From Ascidia mentula (Eukaryota; Chordata; Ascidiacea; Phlebobranchia; Ascidiidae), in the NCBI GenBank assembly GCA_947561715.1, contig OX387198.1, forward strand, positions 5,084,001 through 5,148,000: a DNA stretch of 64,000 nt, read 5' to 3'. The position numbers and the translations under genes are program-made. The notes beneath the pieces are model-generated. The model made no database searches and was not told where the DNA came from. It worked only from the letters and a program-made list of their open reading frames with translations. This document shows, piece by piece, positions 12,203-49,408 of the stretch (its first letter is position 1; every line of letters begins with the position of its first letter).

Positions 12203-15200
12203 ATGGGTGTACCGTTATGGCTCAAAAAAGTCTGGGCGTTTCGAAACACTCTGATCACATTTTTGACTCCCATCCTCTTGCTGCCCCTTGTCATTGCAAT
12301 TCCTGGCACGGTGAGTATCATATCGGTCTGTAATTGTTAGTTATTTCAAATTGGCCAGAAACTTTATTTGTACGTTCAAAAATAACTTTTTAAGACGTTT
12401 CCAATTGTACATATGTTTTCGATGAGAGAGGAAATTATTACAGGAATCAGCATGTGGGTACACCATACTCCTCATGGCGATCTTCTGGATCACGGAGGCT
12501 ATTCCTCTATCAGTTACCGCCTTTCTTCCTCTCATCATCTTCCCTATAACTGGGATCATGACCGGATCTGAGGTCGCAAAATCCTACTTTAAGGACACGA
12601 GTTGGCTCTTCATCGGAGGAATGTTCATCGCAATCTCGGTGGAAGTTACTGGACTACACAAGAGGATCGCACTCCGCGTCCTCCTTCTGATTGGAGTAAA
12701 GCCAAGATGGTAAGTGTGGCAATACCAACTAACATTACCCGAATATTTATTTTGTATTACTTTTTTTACGTTTGGAAGATACTATTACTACACAATACAA
12801 AAAAACACTGTAATAATTGTTATGTTGTGTAGTGACATGTGAACAGAAATATCCGGATTTTGTTTATCAATGATGACACTGTCCTCGAACTGTTTTGTCT
12901 GTCTTTTGTTATGCCATCGTGTTCCTGTAAACTCCTAAACCACGGCATCGCTTGAATGCTCAATTAAGTGTCCTTAAATTGGCTTGAGGGTGTCTTATAA
13001 CAGCTCGCAAAATCTGCGAACCATAAAAAATATTTTGTCGCACTTCTTGACCGATCTTTGGTTATAAATAAGACGTTTAAAGTGTTTGAAATAAACCTTT
13101 AGTAGATTAGACTACATGCACACTTGCATAATTCATGGTGAGGACCAAACTGTTTGCGCACAAAACAATCCCTTAGAAAAATGTTTTCTCTTCAAACTGA
13201 ACGTCTGACGTGCGTATAATATAGACAAAACGTGTTTGTGCGACACAATGGCGGCCAGTGTTTGACTTCCAATACGCCCAAACTTTTTCGACAGCGCGAT
13301 TCGTCACGCCTATTGCATAAACTATATTTTACTGTGTCAGCACCAGTCTGCAAATATTAGCTTGCAATCGTACGAGCTTAGCAAATACAGATCGTTCAGC
13401 ACCTTATGCGTATTTACCACTGCTTGGATTAGGAATTCGTCGGTTCAGGTTGGACAAAAATAGATCTTATGTAACAGGCATTATTTTCTCTTAGACTGGG
13501 CGTTTCTTAGCGGTTATTATTTTGAGGAATTCTGACGCTTGAGAGGTTCTTTTGCACCCTTACTTTGCAGGGACCGTAGTTTGTAGAACGAAACACTCCT
13601 AAGACTATCAAAATCACATACCAAGAATTACCTTTGCGACTTTTTAATCAAAACATAAAACGCGAAACATACCTTAGATCAATACACATAAGCACTCGAT
13701 GCGACTTTCTCCCAACAATGTTTCTTAGTATGCGCGTAACTTACTAAGAAACAACTTGGACCACTTCGCTCAGCGATTACTCTGTATTCTTTTAGGCCGA
13801 GGCGTAATCATAATATCATCGAAATGAGAAAAAATGCGAATATGGACGGATTATTCTAAAACATCAATGTAAAATTAAAACCAAAACCCATTAGCACATA
13901 CGTGCGAGATTAACCCATCTGGCTAAGAGAGCGAAGTGATTAACGCAAAATCCCAGATGTGCACGCATACGCAAAGTAATCAAATTGCACAAAATAACAC
14001 AAAAATGACGTTTAATCACAAAGTCCCCCGTTTTCGATAATGTTTGCTGGGTAAATGTCAGGTGTTGTACGTGCGTCATGGATTAGCACGCGGAGGTTTA
14101 ATCGTGCAGAACGTCTTCATGAATCGATATATCGTCGCACCGTAGCATTCGAACGTGCACTGAAGTTCGATGTAGAATGTTGTCGCGATCTGTAGACATA
14201 CTCGAACAAACAACAGTTAAAAGTCCTGGGCCTAAATTACAACATAAATTTCGCGGAATAATATGACTTGTCAGGTATTTTTTTTTATATTTGCGTGACA
14301 AACAGCTTCGGTTTTTGTTGCCATGAAGCAAGTGACATTTAATTTAAGCGCAAAACAACAAGAACAGAGAACTTGAGGATAATATACAAATAATAATAGC
14401 TTTGACTATTGTCATGTGTCAAAAGTTCGAATCAACAGTGAAAAAATCAAACATGTCCTTTCCAGGATTGGCATTTAATACGCAAAATCCCAGATGTGCA
14501 CGCATACGCAAAAAGTAATCAAATTGCACAAAATGACACAAAAATGACGTTTAATCATAAAGTTTCGCTGCAACTTCAATAGTCTTGGCCCTTTCAAACG
14601 ACATGCTCACTTTTATTCCTTTTAGAAGTTTGGATGAAAGGAACACCATGTATATATGACTCAGAGTAAAAGCTTTCTTTCATTGCTAAACATCTAGTTT
14701 CCTTCATTGGAAAGCAAAACTTAAATGACAAGAGTGTAGAACTAACTTTTTGCTGTGAACTAATTGGGCTGATACAAATTATAAATATGTTCAAAATAGG
14801 ATACACATAACGAGTGTAATTCCATTCACAAATAGTTTTATGTTCTCTTTTGCAGTTTGATGATGGGATTCATGCTAACAACCTTCTTCCTCTCCATGTG
14901 GATCAGCAACACAGCTTCCACGGCCATGATGCTTCCTATCGTGGAAGCAGTCTTCCGAGAACTCAAAGCCGACTCAGAAAGAGGGTTTCAGAAAGTGAGT
15001 CTGTTGCATTAAGAAACCGAGACGGTGAGATTGTTTACCTAAATTTCACATTCATCTGTAATTCTCTAGTTGCGCAAAGAAAAGCTTTCAAAATTCAAGG
15101 GAGAATCAACCGTCATTACGAATGATGTTGCAGTTGACGATTACAATGTGACGTCATTTGCCGACAACGAGGCGTTCGAAAAGGAGGTGAGCCATTGTAT

Positions 15201-18200
15201 TTCTTTATAAACCTGGACAGAGAAACACTTAAGGAACAACTCGAGTTACGCATATTTTGTTGTTCACAGGACTATACAATTGAGATCCAAATCAGTGATG
15301 AAAATACCAACACTAATGTTCCGCCATCGTATCATTCTGAAGACCAAGCAAAGGCCGAAGTTGAAAAGGTAAACAGGCCTGTGTTGCACTGTCCCACGTA
15401 AGAACGGCAAAGCTTGTCAGATTCGTCTGTAATGACCTGTTCTTAAATATGTCGGTAATTGTTTTAGCATCCACACCATGACATACATGAGCTTAAATAT
15501 GAACAACATGAAAAGTAGCCAGGCTATGCTCTTCATGGATCATTTCCCGACAAGAAAATAGCGTCTTGGATTGTAACAGTTGACTTATTGAAGGATCGAG
15601 AGAGCTCCTTCAACCAGTAGGATGTACGCCTTTATCAAAACGCAAAAACAATAAAAAGTAATCCGGTGCTACAACGCGACACCACATATATGCGTGAGCA
15701 CCAAAGGCGCAAAAGAGTGAACGATAAAAATATGTAACCGGAACACTAACGTTAATATTTGAAGGAATTTCTGTGTCGCATATTCTGGCTGTTTGCGTAA
15801 ACATGCATGTCGGTTATGGTTCCGAGCATTTCAGTTTTGGTTTTATTTTGGTATTGGACCAACCGTGTGACAAATACGCAAGAACACAACTTCACAGTAC
15901 AATTTTACTGACGTTTAACTTTTAAATTCCTACGAATCATGCACCACAATTTTGGTTCGAATAACAAACCAGTTGTGACGCACAAGTTTTTTCCCCATCA
16001 CCTTGCACGTCACTTCAGCGGTTTGTCATCACCATGTGTTTTTATAGATCTTAGAACTAGGGTATAGTCGTTGGGAAACGCAAATAACCTCTTTCGTTGC
16101 AGTACCTGGAGAGAGAAGAAAAAAAACGGCGAAGTCAGATGGATAATTTGATCAAGGGCGTCACCTTGTGTGTGCCGTACGCCGCTAGTATCGGCGGAAC
16201 ATCCACTCTCACAGGAACCACCCCAAACCTAATATTATCGGGCCAATACGAAACGTATGGATATATATAATACTTTGCGACAATTTTGGTACAATTTTGA
16301 AGATTTTCTTAACAAAGTACTCGCGTTGTGTTATTCAGAATCTTTCCAGACGCAGACATTCAACTTTCTTTCGCCAATTGGATGATCTACTGCCTTCCCG
16401 GTTCTTGTGTTTTGGTCGTCATTGCGTATTTTTGGATGAGTTTCTTCTGGCTCGGGTTGGAGTAAGTTACTAATACTCCCATTTTAAAGAACACATTGTT
16501 TGGGTGCTGTTTAGGTTTTTAGTGTTAATAGGCACAGGTTCAATAATTTCTAATGCATTTTTAAGGCTTTTTGAATTGACCAAAGAAGCTCTTTTTTAGT
16601 ATGAGTGAAGTCACCTCTTGCTTCGGTAAAGGAAAGGAATCGCAGGGAGAAAAAGATGCTAAACGGGTTGTGAGGGCCGAATATGACGCACTTGGCGATA
16701 TCAAGTAAGTTGTTTCAATCATCACATGTCCTTGTTTGCCACTGAGTATTTTTTTATCTCCGCTGCATTGTAAAATTTCTAATAAACGTGTTTTTGTTTT
16801 CTGCATTTTGTACAATCGCGGACGTAGAAACAATTTGATTATAAATGTTTGCGATGCACATTTGCCGTGGTGTGTCCAGATAGAACCCAATTTCGCATAT
16901 GTTCGGTCAAAATATGCAGTGATTTCGTCATAAAGGTGGGGGGAGGTGACAGTGTTGATTCTTTTCATCACTACCGCCCTCTTGTGGTTTTTCCGCGACC
17001 CTGGATTTATCCCTGGATGGACGATAATTTTTCCCAAAGACGAATCTGGTGAGCCCATTTTTAAGCCCACCGACGGTACGGTTGCCATGGCAATGGGTTT
17101 TCTGCTTTTCGTGTTGCCGGGCGAACGACCGAGTCTGTTGAAGCGTGACGATGATACAGGTAAAAGGCTAACAAGCCCTTTTTTGTTGTTGATTTTCTCC
17201 GCAATATTTAACGTTGCTATTAATTTCAGTGATTAAGAAACCGGTTCCGCCTGTGCTGGACTGGCCGACTGTCCACAAGATGTTTCCATGGGATATACTC
17301 TTCCTGCTTACAGGGGGGTTTGCACTTGCTGACGGAGCAGTGGTAAAATAGCAATAGTTCTTTAGTTTAGTTACCTCACAATATACTTTTTTTTTTTTTT
17401 AGTTACAATAAACATTTTTTTTTAAATTAACAAACCCCTCATTGGACGTTTGTTTATGATTTTTTGATATTTCTACCTGGCAGGCGTCAGGATTTTCAGC
17501 ATGGATGGGAGACTTACTGACATTTCTGGATGGAATTGAGACGTGGGCAATATGTTTGGTTTGCACTATCATCGTGTGTCTCTTTACCGAGTGTTCGAGC
17601 AACACCGCCACTTCCGCACTGTTCGTTCCCATTCTGGCGGATTTGGTAAGTTCTCCACAAGCTCTATGTCTGACCGCCATTGTAAATTTTTGTATAATAA
17701 GCATAAAGAAGCTGTGGCTGAAAACCTCATCCAGTAATTCATCTGTCCAATAAAGTATAACATTAAATCAAATCTTGACGATTACCAACTTTTTGTTAAG
17801 TTGTTGCGTTGGTTTCTCATGTGTGTTTGTGTGCAGGCTGTAGCCATTAAAGTCCATCCACTTTATCTCATGCTGCCTCCGGTCATCGCGTCATCACTTG
17901 CGTTTATGTTGCCAGTGGCAACCCCTCCCAATGCCATTGCATTTTCCTACGGCCACGTCAGGGTTATCGACCTGGTAAGACAGCAGTGGCGATTTTGAAA
18001 GCTAGGAATTATCAATTACCTTTATCGCTTACAAAATTTATTATCATGACGTTGTGATGCTAGCGATCAACTTTCACGACGAGTTGTGTGTAAAAGATAC
18101 GGAAACCGTATTTTGCCCTGTTTGGGAATTACAAAAAGCATAACTTGTTTTCAGATACTCTTTGTTTTGTTTGCAGATAAAATCTGGTTGGTTTCTCAAT

Positions 18201-18326
18201 ATTGCGGGTGTGGCAGTTATAACACTCTTTATCAATACATACGGGATGAGTACGTTCAGTTTGAACGAATTTCCAGAGTGGGCTGTTCCCGACAACACCA
18301 CCGAAGCACCTCCCTTGGCAGTTTGA
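12203..18326 (+). CDS. SLC13 sodium/dicarboxylate-type cotransporter, copy 2
   Basis: Thirteen exons in the same plan as copy 1: 12203-12310, 12444-12709, 14856-14994, 15070-15186, 15270-15368, 16103-16254, 16339-16461, 16600-16704, 16936-17159, 17230-17342, 17484-17645, 17837-17974, 18177-18326, giving 631 residues. It starts [11 protein letters not shown]. It keeps [25 protein letters not shown] and [12 protein letters not shown]. Exon 9 is 21 bases longer than in copy 1 and adds seven residues in the loop around FPKDESGEP. The cytoplasmic acidic loop of exons 4-5 is the most diverged part, while several membrane exons are almost identical in DNA to copy 1. Intron 2 has grown to about 2.1 kb and contains repeats. 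A recent tandem duplicate, probably with the same kind of substrate but different regulation. Confidence 0.92.
13943..14024. repeat. Direct repeat, first copy (intron 2 of SLC13 copy 2)
   Basis: About 82 bases beginning ACGCAAAATCCCAGATGTGC and ending TTTAATCACAAAGT recur almost unchanged at 14480-14563, roughly 540 bases downstream in the same orientation. This may be two ends of a mobile element or a local duplication. Family unknown. Confidence 0.75.
14480..14563. repeat. Direct repeat, second copy (intron 2 of SLC13 copy 2)
   Basis: Partner of the repeat at 13943-14024. It differs by a few substitutions and a two-base insertion in the A run after CATACGCA. Both copies contain GTGCACGCATACGC. 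Confidence 0.75.
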
Positions 18327-18356
18327 CCTCCTTGGCAACTTGCAAATCAAAATATA

Positions 18357-18362
18357 AATAAA
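18357..18362 (+). terminator. Candidate polyadenylation signal of SLC13 copy 2
   Basis: AATAAA only about 30 bases after the TGA at 18326, giving a very short 3' UTR. The position fits the compact gene spacing. Confidence 0.5.
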
Positions 18363-18550
18363 TGAGGATTGCACAAAAACCAAGTCAAAAGTGTAATTTT
18401 AGAACTTAGAACGTGTAATTTTCTTTTAAGATGCAGTGATGTATTTTCGAGCACTCATATTGAACAATAATATTCTGATTGAACTGTATATTTCCCAAGT
18501 CTTTGATACTCATACTTTGGTCATGAATATGACTAAAAGTGGATTTTAAT

Positions 18551-18715
18551 TTAACCCTTTAGAGCCCCATGGGTCACCGGTGAACCCATGACTTTAAAGA
18601 CCTATACAAGCAAGGTTTCTGCTTTTTCAATTTTTTTTTTAACTTTAAAGCCCAGTGTCTTTTTTATTTAATTTTTTTCTGTTGATCAGTATACCCTTGG
18701 GCTCTAAAGAGTTGA
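18551..18715. mobile_element. piggyBac-like MITE
   Basis: The left end is TTAA followed by CCCTTTAGAGCCC. The right end is GGGCTCTAAAGAG followed by TTGA. The terminal inverted repeat of 13 bases has one mismatch, and the flanking TTAA/TTGA fits the TTAA target duplication of the piggyBac superfamily, with one later change. The 165-base body codes for nothing. Next to the left repeat is a second short palindrome, TCACCGGTGA. It is a non-autonomous deletion derivative that would depend on a transposase elsewhere. Confidence 0.72.
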
Positions 18716-19238
18716 TGACTTTCTGTGCACAAGAATCTCAACAAAAAATTAATATAACAACAAAATAAAATAATAACACAGAATCGGCGATAAAGACAAA
18801 ACTGTTTAGGTACGCAGTAAAAGTATATTCAAAATTCTGTGACTCATACTACGTTTGAGGTAATTCTATCTGTAGGAATTTGTCCGTCAATTGGCTGGAC
18901 TTGGTATTGGACACGGAATAATTATATTAAACTATTGTGGTCACTCTATCTGTTGAAATAAACTGATGGGTAAATCAAATATTTACCAGCACTTTTGTTA
19001 ATTTTGCATGAAGAAAATATTCGCGTTGCTTTGATTTCAAAATTCACGACTTGAAACAAATGCTCCTTGTGCATTTTATTGTCTTTGAGTGCACAGACTG
19101 CATTTTAACACAAGGCACGCAAGTTTGGAAACTAAAACATTTGCAATTTTTTTATTTTGTACATAGAATTGCTGTAAAATAACATATAGATACAAATAAA
19201 ATACACCTCTAAATGTAATTAATCTCTTTTGTCTGATA
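18716..19238. other. Convergent spacer between SLC13 copy 2 and the pentraxin gene
   Basis: AT-rich with no coding signal. On the minus strand it holds candidate AATAAA signals for the pentraxin gene at 19151-19156 and 19075-19080, 80 to 165 bases past its stop. Confidence 0.5.
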
Positions 19239-20428
19239 TTACACAGTTAGCATAGGGCACTCAGTTGGAACAGTGTAGCTGGTCTCGCCCCATAACTCGA
19301 TGCGGTCGTTTGTTAGGACAACAGCGTGATCGACTGGACATTGACACATTCCCGCCATTCTCAATACTTCCACGTGTGAAAGTACACGTGGCCAGATCAT
19401 AAAGTTGTCAATCGTTCCGCTAAATGAAAAAGGAAAGCAGTTTAGCCTTGTAACAAATTTTCATTTTGTTAGAACTTGTTATAGTAAGCTGGCATTTCAG
19501 TAAATTACCACATTGCAACTGTAGTTAATAATTTGTGATTCAAACCTTAAGCTTTGGTTTGGATCTCGGTTTCCGGCGTTATAAGCATCTTGCTCTTGTC
19601 CAATCAACGCGCTTCCACCTCCATCAATTATGACACCGGAGTATCCTACAGGAGGGTATTCCTCCCCATTAACAAACGTTCCAATCACTTTTCTTCCCGA
19701 ATCAAACCACGTGCAAATGTGATTCTGTGTAAAAATAGCTGATAAATTATGCATGAAAGAAAAACAAACCTACTACGCTTTGTTTAAAACAATCATTCAA
19801 AAGGTGTTGGTGCAGCCTATTCAATCAAACTAACCAATTCATTAGGTTGCTTCAGTATAAAATCATCAGCCCATGAGTTGTGTATGTTCAAGCCAAGTAT
19901 GTTTGGCGGTTTAATCCGATAAATAAATAGATCACTCTTTGAACTTGTCCAGTAACTAAGTATTGTAGCAAAGTCGTTCGGCCATTCATTAACTTTGATC
20001 CACGCACAAATCGTGCCGCTCGTCATCCTTGGGAAATACCCTCTGTACCGCACATAGTCTTGCGTTTGTTGAACACGTAGAAATGTAAAGCGTGTCAGCG
20101 TGCAATCTGAAAATGTAAATCGTACACATTACACTAACTACTATAAACATTATGGTTAACCTGCTACTTACTAACTGTTGGAACGCTCGGAGCCATGTAA
20201 GCATAGGATACCAAACTATCAAGATGCCTTACTTGCCGCTCAAGTCGTTCAATCTTATCTGTGGAAGGTTTATCACAAAAGTTAAGACACCTGCTAGCAA
20301 CAAAATTTATACACAGACCTACCTGTACAATTGGAAGGAGCTTTTGGAGCTGTTGATGGATTGTCTTCGATACTTGCTGTCAAAACCGACCCAAGTCCAA
20401 CAAAAACGATACAAAGTGTTAGCAACAT
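19239..20428 (-). CDS. Secreted pentraxin with short N-terminal coiled coil
   Basis: Five exons: 20428-20323, 20258-20172, 20106-19835, 19724-19546, 19419-19239, giving 274 residues. The start MLLTLCIVFVGLG is a signal peptide ending near SVLTAS. Exon 2 gives a short heptad-like helix (DKIERLERQVRHLDSLV). The pentraxin fold follows: a DYVRYRGYFPRMTSGTICAW segment, HICTWFDSGRKVIGTFVNG (the HxCxS/T-like pentraxin signature region), then ALIGQEQDAYNAG, which matches the calcium-binding QEQD of pentraxins, and finally FMIWPRVLSHVEV and a Cys-rich tail. Pentraxins are calcium-dependent, oligomeric pattern-recognition proteins of innate immunity or of synapses. No ATG lies between the TATA box and this start, so the start is well supported. 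It converges with SLC13 copy 2. Confidence 0.87.
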
Positions 20429-20554
20429 GTTCAATGCGACGATGTTTGGATAGCGGGTTTTATTTTTTGCGTAGGCCAAAAGCTAGCTTTTTGATGTTCT
20501 ACTGTAACAGCTTGCGGAATATAACAACACCAGTATGAATTAGGCTACACGCGT

Positions 20555-20570
20555 GTGCTTATATAGCCAA
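20555..20570 (-). promoter_or_regulatory. TATA box of the pentraxin gene
   Basis: The minus strand reads GGCTATATAAGCACAC, about 130 bases before the pentraxin ATG. Transcription starting about 30 bases downstream would give a 5' UTR near 100 bases with no upstream ATG. A strong TATA box fits an inducible or tissue-specific gene. Confidence 0.6.
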
Positions 20571-21256
20571 CTTCCCCGAGAAGCGTTATGTACACCCAGA
20601 TTGGCAGGACACACAAGTTGGCAAACAAAACTTAACTCGTACGTGGAAACGTGAAAAACATTACCTTTGTTCCCAGTATTGCTATCAGCCCAACTAATAA
20701 ACTGATATCCTAAAGCAAACGTATTGGTCAACTTTGGTAATGTTGGCAGAACATTCAGCAACACCGATTATACGTAGAAACAGGTAAGCATTTCCGCAGT
20801 TCGCAGTATTAGTCGCACATTGATGAACCCACGATGCAGGTCAAATACATAAAGTACCAAACATGTTGAACATTGTACATAAATAACGATGGAGCATTAC
20901 TTTATGGCAAACAGGAATTGGAAATCCTTGAAGTTTTGTCAGACCAGGTGTGGGAAACATAATGTTTTTAAGCTTAGCGAGGAACACGTAACTATAATAT
21001 TCTCCTTTGCAGCGAGAAATACTTTTCATTTCGTAGAGAAATTTGCTGCATACTTTGCTATAATAACTTGTGATTCGTTCCAGCAAAAAACGACGACATG
21101 ACGGATAAAGAATCGAAATTTCTATTTTCTGGAAGCGTCCACACAACAAAACACACCAGCTTTGCTTCTGTAATAATGGCAGCGTTCAAATTACATTACA
21201 AAAATGCATTGTATCAACATCAGTGGAACTTTTAGATTTTAAAGAAATGTTTTAAT
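20571..21256. other. Spacer between the GH1 gene 3' end and the pentraxin promoter
   Basis: No coding sequence is recognised. It should contain the 3' UTR of the GH1 gene and upstream control DNA of the pentraxin gene. Confidence 0.45.
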
Positions 21257-47692
<26,436 letters not shown>

Positions 47693-49408
47693 TAGGCAGA
47701 AAACCTCTACACCATCACATATACAAAATTATGCTGCTGCATTAATACGATTCATGCTTTTTTCGTCGGCGGATGCATGATGTCACTAATTAGTATTAGT
47801 CCATTGTCAGCGTTTCAATCCACCCGAATGGATTTTCTACGTTTTATATTTGAAATAATTAATGCAATGCTGTCGCATGAAGATGGTGGCTATACTATCA
47901 GAAGCCGTATACAATATGTTTTATGACTAAGTACAAGTAAGCGATTTTTGTCAAATTGTTTATATTAATTTGGTTAACTCAACCTGAATTCAATCCGTTT
48001 GGTCGTAGTTCATTACAACGTAAAACCTGCTATAACGCAGTCAAACACGAAAATGAAAGTCAATAAATCCTATGAGTGCTATTTCAACATTAACTTAATC
48101 AATACATGGTTGAGTAAACCTCTTAAAGATGTATTTTTTCGTGCTACGATCAGGATTTTTCGCTAGTATATAGGTATAGTTAGTAAGGTTAACGACGAAA
48201 CTTGTCTAAGCTTGTGTACTTCTAACGATGGAGGAAATCACAGCCAAGCAAATACGTACTCTTTAAAAACGATGTAATTATATGTGCAAACGTTCTTAGA
48301 ATATGGGTAACCAATTCACTGCAATGTATTCCCTTGTATATATACAACCAGAGGGTTTCCAATCACTAAAACGCGGACTGGACCACGAGGCATTTGTAAC
48401 CTGTCCGAATGGGAACACCAAATTAACGGTTATAATTTGAGAATATTACACGCTTCATGTCCGCAGTACTGAATCAAGCACCAATAAATGTTTCATGACA
48501 CTGTATCCAAACCTAACAAACTGACACAGCGTTGTGGCGATTTGTAACTTACGCTCTCCTTACATTCAATATTTAAATAATGCTGTATGTTTACCGCACT
48601 CTAAAGGCCATACCGTAAACAAACTACGTGCGTTAAACCGGTCCATCGACCTGTATGGTGCAAATAAGGTCGTGCTAAACAATCATTTATATTGAGGATA
48701 TTTTATATTTCACCTTTCTGTCTCGCACTCTAGACCTTAACATTATTTACAAACAAACCCTTCGCACAGATGAATGGACACTTTTTGCCTTCACATACTA
48801 CTTCTCCACTCACTCTGCAACCTGATACGAATGCAAGATTTTGTCCTAACACCTTCTAGTCATGACACAATGCCTCGTGCACAATGCCTGCTAATCTCTT
48901 TTTCCTTTGGGACCGGGCTTGCAATCGCATGCTTGCCTTTGTTTGCCTAGAGTCGTGTCGCAACAACCTTTGATCGTACTCAGACATGACGACGGAAAAC
49001 GAACCTGTCGGGCAAACAATTACCTACTATCTACCCTATCGTCGAAATAAGAGATATCGCAATGTTTTACTGGGCTCAAAACAGTGAAATGCGAGTTTAA
49101 TCAGTTTAGAAGCAGTTTGGCGCTTATAAAATCCTATGACACTTATTTGGCTCTCGTCATTAGGTTGATAAAACCAAACTCTAACTGTGCATAGGCATAT
49201 CCACATTTTTGATTGCATGCATCGTTTACAGATGACGAGGTTTTAGATACAAAAGTATCACTAACACTGGTTTAATTCAATTAACAATTAGATGAAACGT
49301 AAAGGCAAAAAGGAGGATACTACCCAACAGTATACAGACCACGAAAAACCGAAACGAAAACAATCAAATCACACAACACTGTAAGTTTGCGGATCCACAA
49401 AAGTCCTA
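47693..49408. other. Spacer between the nuclear receptor 3' end and the GH1 gene
   Basis: AT-rich with no coding signal. It should hold the GH1 promoter on the right of its start and the 3' UTR of the nuclear receptor. No strong TATA box is visible near the GH1 start. Confidence 0.45.

Noticed and set aside
16561-17088. Minus-strand frame of 175 codons opposite SLC13 copy 2
   Set aside because: Antisense shadow of conserved SLC13 exons 8-9; no independent family signal.
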